Assembly: GCA_003117195.1 (NCBI GenBank)
Contig: BDSI01000193.1
Location: forward strand, 104,341 to 168,340
DNA from: Eudorina sp. 2006-703-Eu-15
Lineage: Eukaryota; Chlorophyta; Chlorophyceae; Chlamydomonadales; Volvocaceae
Direction: 5' to 3'
Length of the DNA: 64,000 nucleotides
Part shown: positions 27,801 through 39,713 of the stretch, piece by piece
Layout: each line of letters starts with the position of its first letter
Numbering within the stretch: the stretch's first letter is position 1
Translations under genes and position numbers: made by a program
Notes under the pieces: model-generated
What the model was told of the DNA's origin: nothing
Seen by the model: the letters and a program-made list of their open reading frames with translations, nothing else
Databases searched by the model: none

Positions 27801-30800
27801 CGTGGTCCGGCGGCTGCTGCAGACCAACAAGGCCCTGCAGGACGACATGTACTTCTTGCTCGTCCTGAACGCCACGGCCGATTTGATGTAAGGCTGCGGC
27901 AGGATATTCACGGCAGGCAGGACGACGCTGGATGAGTACTGTGTACGCCTACGAAGACGGCCGCCCGCACGCCTAGCTCAAACCGCAGGCAGACACTGAA
28001 AACAATTACAAACGAACGGCTGCATATGTATACATGATATAGAACCATGCATGTCTCCATCGAACGCACATCTTGAAGGCAAAGAGGCTGTCCTGGCGCT
28101 GTGAGTGTGGAAGAAGCGTGTGTGTGTTGGTGCGGGCACTCCAATTAATTATCTACCGGTCTTGCCCATGAACCATATCTTTATCGTGCAGGCCCGTGTA
28201 CATGAAAACCCTGTGCGCCGAGGGCTACGAGGGAAATCTGTGCGGGGAGTGTGCTGAAGGCTATGGATGGCGTCAGGTGGCCACTTGTGCCAAGTGCCCA
28301 CCGAAGGTATGTCCGTCATGCTGCCGTGTGTGTTCTTCCCTGAACGAAGCTATAGATATCGGCAGCAGCATCGCAGCGGCGCTTGCACAGCGAGAGCAGT
28401 CCCGTACGGTTCGCTGTTGTGATTTATTTTTCGAGTTTGTGTGATGTATGTTACGTGCAAAACTGACGTGTACGTACAACTCACATCAGGTATGTGGTTA
28501 TGATGGCGGCGCGCTCGGTGACCAGCCCAGCAAGTAGGGCCCCACCGAGACCGGCGGGCTAACTGAGGACAACGCAGCCCGCCGATGATGACCCAACTTA
28601 TTAGAAATTACGCGGCAACCTTTGCTTACCAATGACCGTCCCTTCTCTGCAGGCCTTGAACAACCTGTACTACGCGCTGGTGACGCTGCTGACGCTCGGC
28701 CTGCTGGCCTTCACAGTCTACTCGAGCCTGAAGGAGCAGCGCCGGCCCGGCCTGCTGGCGGTCAAGCAGTCAGCCGACGATGCTGGTGACGACGCAGCCC
28801 CTGGCGACGCGACCGTAGATGATGCTGCCGACGGCCAGCCGGCCAGAACATCCCAGTTCCATGAAATTCTTGCTGCAGCGGAGGCGGAGGACACTGCCGC
28901 AGAGGCGGTGGCCGCAGTTGCAGTCATCCGAGGGGCCATAAATGCAGGAAATAAGCAGCAGCACACCACGCCGCCTGCGGGTGGTCCCGCTTCCCACGAG
29001 GACGCAGGTCCACGGCCGAATCACCCAGCCGAGCCCACCCTCTCCGAAGCCGTATCCATGCCTAGCACCGCGGCCGCGGTGGGTTCAGGCACAGCTGGTC
29101 CCGTTGCAGAAGGGGTGCTACCCGTGCATGAGAATTCGTTGTACGACAGCAACAGCGTGGCGGCCGGCAGCAGTGGCGCTACGGCAGCTGCAGCCGCCAG
29201 TTCAAATCCTGTCGCCAGCATGGAGATTCAGCCACAGGAGCTGGCCAAGGGTACTAGTGCGGAGGGTGAAGGCGCGGAGGCGGCGGGCCAGCGACAGCGT
29301 GTGCCATCTCATCCGCTGCCCGAGTCAAGCTTGCAGGACTACACAAACACGCTTTACGAGGAGCAGGGTTCGGTGGACGCCCGATCGACGGCTGGCGCGC
29401 GCGCGGCCGTCACCGCCCCCACCTCACCATCAGGGGTGAGGAAGTCGCACGCGCGTCCAAGCCGGTTGGGCACAACTCCCGTTACTCCCGTTCGTACAGA
29501 ACTGTGGAGGTCGTCGAAGGAGTCTGGGGGAATCGGGTCGCTCTGGGTTGGGGGCGGGGTGTACAACACCAACATGCTGTACGAAGATCGGTTCTCGGCG
29601 GACCTCCCGTTGGCAGATGGCGCCGTCGTCGGTGACGCCACCTCGCCTTGCGGGGTGAGGCTGTCGAGCTTGTGCCACCAAGCGTGTGCCACCTAGCAAT
29701 GAACGGGAAGCAAGAGCATTGATGCAGTCCGCCGTACGTGGTGGACTACATCTCCATGTATCCCCAAGCGGTGGTTGGTGATTGCGTGTTGCGGGGTATG
29801 CACGCATACGTGTTGTGTGTGCGTAGTACACAGCACTTCGCTGCTGCATGGAACTGCAGTCCGGCAGCAGCCCGAAAGTGATGGGTGATGCGCTGTATAT
29901 TCCCCTCCCTTCATACTTAATTTGGGCACGCATGCACGCAAGCGTTAACCATGCATGGCAGGTAAACAGAGATACCATCGCTCCTGTAGCAACGCCACAA
30001 CCGTCCCCAAAACTGTCCCATAATCAATTTCATGTCCCACAACTTCCTGCTGCTAAATCCCTCTGTTCCATCCCCAACTTGCTTCCTGTTGGAAATGCTC
30101 TACCCACTTCTGCATGCAATCAACGTCTTCTTACCTTCTGTGCGCCCCTTCCGGGCTGCTGCCCGTTTTGTCCCGGTCCAGCCGCAGGCGCCAACGCCTG
30201 CGGGGTGCATCCTGGGGTCCAATGCTACTGCACCATCGGCGCCAGCGAGCAAACCCGCCAGTGGTGCCTCAAGCCCAGCCTCATCGAGGGCAGGTGACGA
30301 TGGCATTCCGACCACTGAACCGCAGAATGTGCTGCAGCTGCCCACCGTGGAGGAGCGCGGCGAGGCGCCCGCGAAGGGCGCGGTGGTGGGCCGCGAGCGG
30401 GCGCACCAGTCGACCATCGTGAAGATCTTCGTCAGCTACGTGCAGGTATGTATTGTACGCACGGTGCCAGGAGTTGTGCGATACTTTGACAAGCGCCACG
30501 TCAGTTCGTAACATCCCGAGAAACATCCCGGCTGCTTCAATCAAGTAGTACAGCAGATAGACAGCATCCCCACCATAGCATGTATGTGCGCACCCCGAAC
30601 GTGACTACAGTCCTGCAGGCAAAGGCGAGGCAGGGAGATCCCGAACGTCATAAATCAGCAGCCAGCATTGAACATCTCTATCTATCTACAAACCTTGCCC
30701 CATCACCCAATGAATTGTTTTACCCACTCCCGCCGGCACCGGTCACGCACGCCCCAATATTACGCAAGCAAGGTGGCAAGCAACAACAGCAGCCGCCACG

Positions 30801-33800
30801 GTCTTTGGGTGGGCATCCTCCTTTGCCCCCTTTGAACTATCATCAGAGCCTGAACCTGCGTGTGCCAGCAAATGGTCCCCCCAGCCATGTGGCTGGCCAC
30901 TCCCCCCAACGCACACACGCACACATACGGGTGTCTGGGTCACCCTATTAAACACATTCAGACACCGACACACACATTTGCTGTACGCGTGCGTGTGTAC
31001 ATGTAATAAGGATGCAACCGAGCCACATGTTTGCCATCCATCCATTTGCGGTGCATCCGTCCGCAGATCATCGCACTGTTGCAAAATGTGCCTTTGGACG
31101 CCCCTGGGGTGGTGGACGTCTACTACCGCATCAACAACCAGGCCATTAGCTACCCGGGTACGTACGTACGTACGATCGTGTTAATGGTGCTCTGCGTGCG
31201 TGTAGTGCGCGCACCGTACAAACTCGTTCTTGGCAAGCAATGCTTGGCAATGTATGGCGACGTGGGTCTGGCAACCCTGCTTCGGCGCACGGAAACTACG
31301 TAACTGGCAGCAGCCGCCGACGATCGAATGGGCGGACATGTATGCCTGCTTAATTTCCCGCGGCCGTCGGCCTGAGACCGAGTTAGCGTGTCCCCCAATG
31401 TGTAATAATGCCATCCGCAGGTAGCCTCGTGTCTCTAGACTGCTCCCTGCCCGAGGCCTCAGTCTCCAAGGCCTTCACCCGTGTTATTCTGACTGTCCTG
31501 GCGCCTCTTTATATATTTGTGGGCGCTGTCGCGTGGTTCCTCATCTTCAACACTCTCGACTTCTACTTCATCACGCCGTAAGCAAGTCACTTCTCGGATG
31601 CAAGTCCGTCTGGGTCCGCCAGACGGGTTTCTGAAGCAAACCTTTTTTCAGCAACAATTTATTGCGCCGCTAACCCCACTTGCACATTAACACGTTTCGT
31701 TTTTCAAGTAATATGCATAATAATAACAAAAAATGAAAAAATATATAATTAACAGTAGTAATAACAATTATGATAAAATAGCCTAACAATTGTGTTACCA
31801 TTTGTAAGACGCCGGCCGGAGCCTGGCTGGCGTGTGTTAAGGGGGTGGGAAACGCGGGGTGGTGTGTATGCCCATACCAACGAGATTCCTACCGTCTCTG
31901 ACAGTTTGTTTTGATCCCTCTCGCTGTTCCCAACCTTTGCATGCCTGGCCTGGCCCACCTTTCTTGCCTCCGGACTTTACCCTTCGCGGCGCTCGTGCGT
32001 GGCGCCCTTGTTTTGGACCACAGGTGGTACGTAAAGAAGAACCGCAAGCGCGCCCCGGCAATGCCCACTTTCAGAGAACACCTCCGGACCTATATGGGCC
32101 GCCAGCTTATTGTGACCTTCATCGCCATCTTCTTCTTCTTCTACCCCTCCGTGGTGCAATCTCTCATGACAATTTTTAATTGCAAGAATGTCAATATGCG
32201 GGAGACTGACAGTCTTCTAGCGGTAAGTCAGTTCATCAAGAGCACTCAAACTGGGTACACGTACGTGAATGCGCACGTGAATCGTTCATGAGCGAGGGCG
32301 TCGCAGCCTAACCGCACTCTCGTTCCATTTTACGTTAAGCTATCTACTTGATTGCGTGTATTCGAAGGGACGGAGCCAGCCTGCTGCCACGCATGCACTA
32401 CTCCCAGTAGTGTGCTGCCACATCATGCATGGAACATTACTATTCGATCTAGCACCGCACACATGTGTACATATATATAGCAGCTGGCTGGTAATGATGA
32501 CAACTGTTTGTAGCGTACGTGAAGTAGTCCTACCGATTTCTGAGCTTTACGTTGTTGTTAATGCGATGTCAGCCTCCCCACATACATGGACCGCCGGCTG
32601 GGTGCGGTCAACAACTCACACCTACTACCGCCGCCACCGACCCTTATTGTTGTTGCTGCTGCTGTCGCTCGCTCTCTGCTGATCCTCACCCAACAGCTCG
32701 GCCTCGGACTGAAGCGGGGACGCGTTTGGTCTCAGGACTTGGGTACCGCGTGCTACAAGCGCTCTCACCTGGGTCTGACACTTGGGCTCGGTGTCCCCGG
32801 CGTCGTCCTTATTGCCTTAGGTAAGACATCATACCGACCTGATATATGTCCATTCAGCCATCCAGCTTTCAGCCAGCGCGGTCAAACATGCATTAGTTTG
32901 CCGTTGGTGTCGAGTCGTTGTCGAAATGAACACACATTGGTCGGTTGCGGACGGGCTATGTACTATTATTTGTACTGCGCGGCAACCAGTTCCATTACAT
33001 AACAGATATACCTGCTGACATGATCAAAGTGAATAACAACATGTATACCTCGTGTGCTCCCATGCGTGCATTGAGGTCGTTAGCTAACCGTTTGCCAACG
33101 CCTTCTTCGATCCCCCCAGGCTGGCCTCTGATGAGCGGATTGTTCATGATTGGTAAGCTGACCTTCATGAATAATATTCGTTTCACCGAGGAAATGACCT
33201 CGTTCTTCTTGGCCGACTTCAAGGCCAGGTGAGACATGAGGCGCTGTTTACCAGGGACGCAAATACAACTAATAAGCGAGCCGGTCGACCTGAACGTAGG
33301 CAAGGTGGCGAATTCTTTGGAAGGCCATATCGTTTTCTATATATTTTATGTCAAATGTGTCTTTATGTCTTATGTATATAACACACATTACAAACATTAT
33401 ATCAGCATTTTTATCATGCAATGTTATATGTATATATATATATATATTCGTAATATAGTAGAATGTAATGCAATAATATGCTGTATTTGTTGGTAATGAA
33501 ACACCTTTTATTCTATGTGTGAGTATTTACATGAGTGTTTATATGTGTTTGATATACATACATTTTATTATTTTTATGTAACGTAACCGTTTCAAGGTGG
33601 ACCCTTAGTCCACATTATGGAATGTGATAACATATGATATATATTAAATTATTACACACTAATGCACATTTTGGACATGTTATGTATGTACGTCATATAT
33701 AAATTAGTATTATGATGCAATATATATAATAACCTGCGATAATTGCAGTGTAGTACAACAGCTGTATTACAATGCGGTCGTGCTATCCGTCGACCATGTT

Positions 33801-36800
33801 GATACATGCACACAGGTACGCGTGGTGGGAGAGCATCATCATGCTCCGCAAGCTACTCATCGCCGTAATTGTGACGCTGGTCGATGATACCGGAGTGGCA
33901 GGCATTCAATTGTTGCTCGTCATGTGTATCCTCGTGATTGCCGCGGTAAGGCAGGGAAGGGACCACGCGGCGTCAATGAGATTCTGTAATATTACGCCAC
34001 CGCGCCCTCAACGACTATTTGCACCACCTTACTCGCTAATCCTGGTCATCTTGTTTCCCGCAGATAGCGTTGTTGCGGCTGCTGCTGACACTGACATACC
34101 ACAATCGCACACCCATGCATGCATTTGACGACCTTGTTCGTTACGTCTTGTTACACTTCATCCGTTCCTGGCTAGCCCGGAAGCTGTCATGTTGAGGAAC
34201 ACCTCCTTTATCTGCCATCCATGGGACAACCATAGGCCATCCACGTGGCTTCGATGCCGTACCACCATGCGTACATCAACCACCTGGAGCTCACATCGCT
34301 TGGCATGCTTCTGGCGACGCTGTACTTCTCCCTCTATTTCCAGTTCAGGTGTGCTAGCCAGTATGCTGTCTGTTTCTATTGAGATTGTTGAGAGGAGATA
34401 ATAGGTGCCATGCGTACTTGTAGGCCGCGTCACGGCGGTAGGCACAGCCCATCCATACATCCAAAGGAGGGCGTGGGCGCCAAACATTATCTATTGCTGA
34501 TGAGATCCGCTACGTATACTGAACGGATGTGTCGGATGTGCCCCGTCCCTTTCATCACTACTGCAGCGATGCCATTTCCGACGCCGGCCGAATAGTAATC
34601 TCGTTCATTATCCTACTGATCAATATCGGCATGATCGTTGTGTTCATCTACTTCATCGTGCAGGTCGGTAGGCGTTTGGGTTGTCTGAGGGGCCACCCTG
34701 CTGCTAACCCTGCACCTACACACATACCGTAGGGACACTAATGTTTTTAGAGACTAATTTGTAAGACCTCCAAAATAATTTTGGAATAATTTCTAGACTG
34801 GTAATATTTTTATGAAATGCTGGATAATTTTGGCGCGACCAGGACGTTTTTAGGAAGTCGCTTGAAACTGTGTAAACATTTAGAGACTTTTAAGAAGCGC
34901 AGCCATTTGTGGGGCACGTCCGAGCGCTTTCCAGGCTGTCAGCGACTCCAGTCACCAGCCGCCCGTTACAGACAAACACCCTGTCGTCTAGCAAACGACT
35001 TTGAAGCCCTGCTGGAGGTACGGTGGAGTAGTGCAAACATGGTGCTACCTAGCATGCACACACGCCCCACGGGGCGCCCTTATCGGCGGGCCACACGCCG
35101 GTGACCTGCTGCTACGCGCTCCTGTAACAACAACAGTGGCGTAAGAGCGAGCGCGCGGGGCCCCGGGTAGCAGGCGCCTAGCCGTGCGTCTCTAAAACTG
35201 TTTTTAGAGCGCGGGGGGAATTTCCGACTGCCTGGAAATTATTTTAGAGAACTCCAAATAATTTTCGTGGAGCGGTTTTAGAGGCCCAAATAGTTATTTA
35301 ATTACTTAAAACATTAGTATCCCTACGGTACACAGGCTTGACATTTAAGCTGTGGCGTCTCACCTCGCCGAGCGGCTTAATTGGTCGTTAGTAATATTAC
35401 TCCGACGACGGCAAGGAAAAACGCATACCTACCTTTCAGTTATTCACGCCACGCTCGCCCATCCAGGCTTACTTCTACGATGCCCTTCGCAAGACTGGTC
35501 TCAGCGACCTTGACAGTGAGACCCGCCGCAAGCTGACAGCCGCTGAGGTACGATCCGTACGCACGAGGCCAGTACGCTATTCATTACAGTAATTGTGTGG
35601 TCAAGATTGGCCGTTGATCGTAGCTAGCTAGTTCGTTGTTGTATGTAAGCGAGCCTGCAGGGTCCCGAGCGTTACGACCTGCTTGTAGATAATTACTTAC
35701 GACGCACAATATCAATACCAATTGTAGGCGTAACCCGGGATGAGTCGGGGCTGTAAGCCTGGCTTACACTAGTGTAAGCCGGTACGTACGACAAAGCCGT
35801 ACAGACGCTCACAATATAGGGAGTCCAAATGGGTCCCCAACCACCGGGTAAGCCTTTGCATCTTATAGTTTATTCTTAATTTGAAAACTTGCCCTGCACC
35901 TGCGCAGCTGCAAGAATGGATCTACGACAATTTAACAACCAAGGCCGCCGACAGTAACGGCAGCAAAAGCTTCAAGAGACTGTGAGTGAAGATAATAATA
36001 TTACTGCGTTGGATACCCCCGTGCATGCGTTTTATGTACCTGTACCCAGCACGTGCTTGAAGGGCTGAACCCGAGGCGGCATACACGAATTAACTAATTA
36101 CTTGTGCGGCTGCCATCATTCCCAAGCTAATAACGTCGTAGGTGCATACTCCGTCCCTTGCGTACTTGCGTGCGTGGTTCGTTGCTCCGACGAAAAGCGC
36201 ATAATTACCCCTGGTTACCTGTCCACGTTCTGCGCCTTGCTTGAGTCAGCCCGCCATGCGCGTTTATTATTGCTCGCTTAGCGTGTCACCATCCATGTCC
36301 CGTACGTGCGTGTTGGTACACGACCCTATCTATGTATCAACATGCATGGCTCATGCGACACGTCCTCGCTGTGCGTGCGATGCAGCCAATATTGAGGCAT
36401 TTCCTCCCGCGCATTCGATCGCTCCCTCAATTCTCCCATGCGACATACAGGACCAGCAACCGGCGCGTTGCTAACCTGTACGCTGCTGCCGTGTGGGCCT
36501 CAATGCGCGTGGAGTCCACCACCAACAAAGTCATGTCAAGAGTAGGTCCCCTAAGATGGATAAGTGAGGGCCATTTATCAGTCCAAGCGAATGAAGCAGA
36601 CATAGACCTGCATGTATATATGCGTAGTATGCGTGCACGCCTTTGCGTAGACCGGCTGTCGCCTATGTGGCCATCCGTCCACGTAAGATGTTTGTACAGG
36701 ATAAGGAGTTTAACGGACAAAAATTCCGAATCAGATGTAATACCCGGTCACCCCAGCTCAAAACTCGTTGGGTTAAAATACAAGCATCGTTTGCTTATGA

Positions 36801-37665
36801 TTCTTGTATTATAATAATTATCTTATCGAATATCTGGCTGCCGCAGATGCGCACCATGCTGCGTGAGTCGGACGCTGATCGCCGGGGCAGCCGCGAAGCC
36901 TCCGTCTTGAGTTTCGACGGTATCCCGTTTCCAAAGAGGCGGAGCAACGACGGCACAGCCGCGCTGTCCGGCAACGACACCGACGAGGACCCTGAGGTTG
37001 CTGCCGCCCGTAGGAAGCACAACAGCAGCCCGGGCGCCCGCGCCGCCGCTGCCGCGTCCACGAGCGCGGCGTTGCAGAAGAACAGGTCTCTGCCCAAGTA
37101 TCTGCACGCGGGAAAGAAAATGGCCGGCGCTGCTGCTGGCAGTGGGCTGATGAACAGTCAGAGCATGGGCAGCGTTGCGGGCAACGCCCTTGGCAGCCAA
37201 GGCGTCCGGGGCCGCACCCTCAGCAACAGCAGCCCGGGCGGCGCATCCCCCGCTGCGGGCATCGTCAGCGGCAGCAGCCCGCCGGTCTCGCCTGTCACGG
37301 TGTCATCACCGGCCGTGGACTCCGGTGAGCCGCAGATGCCCAGTGGCGGCGCCAGAGAAAATCCCCCGTCGCCCGCACCCGCTCGGTCTTCCGCGGCCGG
37401 CCCGCCACTGCGGGTGACGATGGGCGCGACCGCGTCTCGTGGGCCCTCACAGGCCTCCGTAGACAGCCCGGGCGTGTCTCACTTTCCTTCGGACTTCGAC
37501 GCCCTAAATGGTCTGCTAGCCCCCATGGTCAGTCCGCGCGGCCCTGCCGGCAACGTCCGGTCACAGTCACGGCTGGCTGTTACATCCAGCCTCGCGGATG
37601 CAAACGGGGAGCTGCTGCCGCCGCCGCCCTTGCATGGCCAAGACCCTGCGCCCTCAAATCCCTAA
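12845..37665 (+). CDS. Pmp-like beta-helix / many-pass membrane protein, copy 2 (complete)
   Basis: I trace 43 exons whose GT-AG borders and phases all agree. They begin 12845-13384, 13580-13769, 14313-14662, 15035-15140, 15354-15622, 15980-16205, 16461-16621 and end 35467-35547, 35908-35981, 36451-36541, 36847-37665. They total about 2,934 codons (2,861 with the nearer donor at 29436). Residues 15-38 are a hydrophobic signal peptide or anchor. Residues about 50-1520 form a right-handed beta-helix; residues about 1610-1820 are Cys-rich and end in an EGF-like module. About eight membrane spans follow, separated by a long Ala/Ser-rich loop, then a 270-residue Ser/Pro/Gly-rich tail. Family knowledge: FxxN and GGA[I/V/L] repeats typify Chlamydia polymorphic membrane proteins, and similar repeats occur in algal proteins. 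A surface adhesin, sensor or channel-like role is inference only. Confidence 0.85.
13580..23854 (+). other. Beta-helix (Pmp-type repeat) exon block of copy 2
   Basis: Exons 2-22 encode the ectodomain. Later exons after 14662: 15035-15140, 15354-15622, 15980-16205, 16461-16621, 16806-16881, 17130-17297, 17544-17679, 17998-18045, 18793-18923, 19556-19706, 19866-19972, 20397-20543, 20637-20698, 20887-21002, 21143-21339, 21480-21880, 22045-22221, 22619-22745, 23181-23854. Visible repeat motifs include FSRNTA and GGGAVF (exon 19556), FEDNTA and GGAIWI (19866), FTGNEA (20397), FTSNSA and GGAVAV (20887), FSDNSA and GGAIYS (21143), and FANNTA and GGALFL (21480). Short exons that each hold about one to two coils fit growth by exon duplication. 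Confidence 0.8.
24709..24872 (+). repeat. Dispersed repeat R1, longest copy
   Basis: This intron segment of copy 2 shares its first 45 bases with 6418-6463, its first 20 with 33583, and its last ~85 bases, inverted, with 35772-35867. Overlapping partial matches in four places indicate a small mobile repeat of at least 165 bp. No coding capacity is seen. Confidence 0.6.
25800..28306 (+). other. Cys-rich / EGF-like stalk exons of copy 2
   Basis: Exons 25800-25907, 26348-26488, 26846-26929, 27715-27887 and 28192-28306 lie between the beta-helix and the first membrane span (exons 24209-24346 and 25287-25427 join them to the helix). They carry CLPCEQSSY, CLACPENAKCDYPD and CAEGYEGNLCGECAEGYGW, Cys patterns like GCC2/GCC3 (ephrin-receptor-like) and EGF modules. 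Exon 27715 is Leu-rich with few cysteines. The EGF-like exon is 115 bases in both paralogues. Confidence 0.72.
27460..27565 (+). repeat. Dispersed repeat R2, copy a
   Basis: About 105 bases in an intron of copy 2 match 39714-39815 at roughly 80% (by eye). The shared block starts TTCGGTGCACKTGTGGAGCC and ends near the CACCGATGACC/CGCCAATGACC segment. Family unknown. Confidence 0.6.
33583..33613 (+). repeat. Dispersed repeat R1, short fragment
   Basis: GTAACCGTTTCAAGGTGGAC matches the start of R1 at 24709 with one difference over 20 bases, then diverges. It lies in intron 33229-33815 of copy 2. Confidence 0.4.
34727..35328. mobile_element. Non-autonomous DNA transposon (MITE-like), 602 bp
   Basis: The ends are 21-bp inverted repeats beginning CCGTAGGGAYACTAATG, 20 of 21 identical (34727-34747 and 35308-35328). 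A TA dinucleotide lies on both sides (34725-34726 and 35329-35330), as expected for Tc1/mariner-type target duplication; a CACA duplication outside TACCG is a weaker alternative. TTTTAGAG-like subterminal motifs recur at both ends in opposite orientation. No transposase frame is present. It sits in intron 34664-35466 of copy 2, and the matching intron of copy 1 (7597-7897) is only 301 bases, so it inserted after the gene duplication or was lost cleanly. Confidence 0.78.
35761..35780. repeat. Perfect 20-bp palindrome
   Basis: GGCTTACACTAGTGTAAGCC reads the same on both strands. It abuts the inverted R1 fragment and may be the junction or end of that element. Confidence 0.7.
35772..35867 (-). 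repeat. Dispersed repeat R1, inverted 3' fragment
   Basis: The reverse complement matches 24790-24872, including AAAGCCGTACAGACGCTCAC and CCCAACCAYCCGGTAAGCC-like blocks, at roughly 85% by eye. It lies in intron 35548-35907 of copy 2. Confidence 0.6.
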
Positions 37666-39002
37666 GGCATTGGCCGAGCAATAGGGGATCCAGTCACCTT
37701 GCCGGCGTGCGTCGTTATCCATAAGATGCTTGTTATTGCAGCCAGCAACCGGTGATAGGTGTGGCGACGGATGCAGCGGCAAGCGCTGCTTTTGAACATA
37801 CACGCACCATACGTGTCTCTGCTTTCGATCGGTCCGGCGGGTCGGGTGGGGGTGCCACGAATCTACCGCGCAGGAGCGACGGGAGGCGCGCGGCTTCTCA
37901 CGCAAGGGATCCCTTTGCGCACGGCAAACGCATGGTAGGTCGGAAGAACACTAGCTAGGAGAGGATGCATGTTCACACATGTCCATCCATGGGACATGAC
38001 GATGTGAATACTTTGATTTCCTGCTGTGGGTCACGGTGGAGGTTTCCGGAATCAGCCGCGCGCGGTCGGCATGCATGGATGCGTGCCGCCGGTGCGTGGC
38101 TGCGTGGCTGCGAGCGAGCCACCCTGGGGACTGCGTGTTTTGCGACAATCATTTTAGGGGTCTGCCTTACGTTTTAACCTCGTGTTTGCGTTTTTATGAA
38201 TGACATGTGTCGAGTGCGTGGGACCGAAGCTGTATGTCGTGAGCGCGCGCACTAGAGGTCGGTGGTACGTACTGCGATGGATAGACTGATGCGTGGGGGC
38301 GTTCATTAGTTTACAGCACAGCGAGGACCGACAATCCGACAATCATGGACCGCACGGATCCCATGCCAAAGATGCTTGGGAGAACTAAGTGGTGTGATGG
38401 CGACGCCGTGGGGCTGTGCCCGGAGCAACGGACATGCATGCGGAACAAACTGAGAGCAACACGAGGCTGTGCACTGCATCATCATTCGACTACGTCGCTG
38501 CGTCATCGCACAGCAGGGCACAGCCAAGGATCCCGTCGTCAATCGTTTCCGGAAACTGGTTTTAGTTCAACGTTTACGGTGTAGCCCCGACTTACTGTTG
38601 TAGCCGATGAATGAACTGGTGGGTTTTGAGTCGGCAGGTGTCGTACATGCGTACGACTCTCCACCTGCAAGGCATTGTACGGTTGGAGCGAAACCGTTGT
38701 ACTAACGCAGTCCATCGAACAGCAATCTGAACGGTTTGAACTTGTGAATGGCATCGTTTTTGGTTTTCAAGACAGATGTAGTCGCGTCAACGGCTCGACA
38801 TAATCGATCGGCCAGTTCTGACATATGATCACTACTGAGATTGCTTACTTCGCAGATTTGTTAACTGTCCAACGGTGTCAACGGCTCGCACACACCTACC
38901 TGTCGTCCCATCAGCAGGCAGGGTTCCAACAAGGTGTATGTGCGTGTGAGACACACTGATGACCATAAACCGCAGAGTCGTGAAACCCCTGTACGTAGTT
39001 TT

Positions 39003-39057
39003 CTTCGAGTACGTGCGTGGCTGGGTGCATCTTCGAGTACGTGCGTGGCTGGGTGCA
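39003..39057 (+). repeat. 28-bp tandem duplication
   Basis: Two copies of a 28-base unit starting CTTCGAGTACGTGCGTGGCT lie head to tail and are nearly identical. No function is evident. Confidence 0.75.
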
Positions 39058-39713
39058 CGGGCGGGCGCCTACACGGACAGTAGGGTAGGTAAATGGTACG
39101 GCGCCAACCGCCGCATTAACGACCCCCGCCGCCAGAGTCCAACAGTGTCTGTGGGATGTTGTCGCTTGGCGGCAACAAGTGCCGTGGCGAACGGGCCGAC
39201 GGGGCGCGGCCCGGTTGAGGGCCAGAGCCGACAGCCGCACCCGACAAACGGAAGATGCAGAGGGGATGGCCGCCCGGCCGGGTTTTGGAGCCGGCTGTAC
39301 GGCTTTTCGGAGCTAGGCGTGCCAAGGAAGGGATGGTCGGCGGTTGGGAGGCCACACATAATCTTGGAAGATACAAGCTAACTGGCATCCTAGTGTGCCT
39401 TGGCCCTCTGCAACCAGGGCAGCAGAACGACTAGCCAAACACCTATGGGCTCGGCGGCGGCCGCGATAACGGGACGATAACTAACGCGACGACGACAGGG
39501 CCCTTAATGGGGCTGGGAGGTTTGTGGGCCCTTGGAGGCATTCCCTTCCGACCATGGTGCGTGGCTTGCGAGCCCCCTAAGCTGCTAAGAGGGCCACTGC
39601 CTGAGACGGGAGCCGGTCTTGGCCGTGGTAGTGGTTTGCTGTGGGGGGCGCCCAAGTGGCAAATTCCCCCGGAGCGGAGTTGGCAGAATGGGTGCGTGCT
39701 TTGCTTCGGTGCA

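Larger units (their letters stand above)
28653..36541 (+). other. Membrane-span exons of copy 2
   Basis: Exons: 28653-29654 (or -29435), 30188-30445, 31067-31157, 31421-31577, 32024-32222, 32697-32820, 33120-33228, 33816-33945, 34236-34348, 34567-34663, 35467-35547, 35908-35981, 36451-36541. Hydrophobic spans are seen near 28660-28730, 31470-31560, 32105-32180, 32760-33150 (split by an intron), 33830-33890, 33900-33945, 34290-34345 and 34600-34663. The stretch from 31421 is best conserved between copies, so it is probably the functional core. A channel or TRP-like fold is possible but I see no diagnostic motif. Confidence 0.72.

Noticed and set aside
34064..34130. Hydrophobic open stretch IALLRLLLTLTY after an AG, a possible extra exon of copy 2
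   Set aside because: Direct joining of 33945 to 34236 keeps phase, the same join works in copy 1 (6110 to 6960), and copy 1 has no equivalent stretch.
38959..39381. 140-codon frame on the + strand in the intergenic region
   Set aside because: No recognisable motif, contains a tandem duplication, and is overlapped by equally long frames on the other strand.
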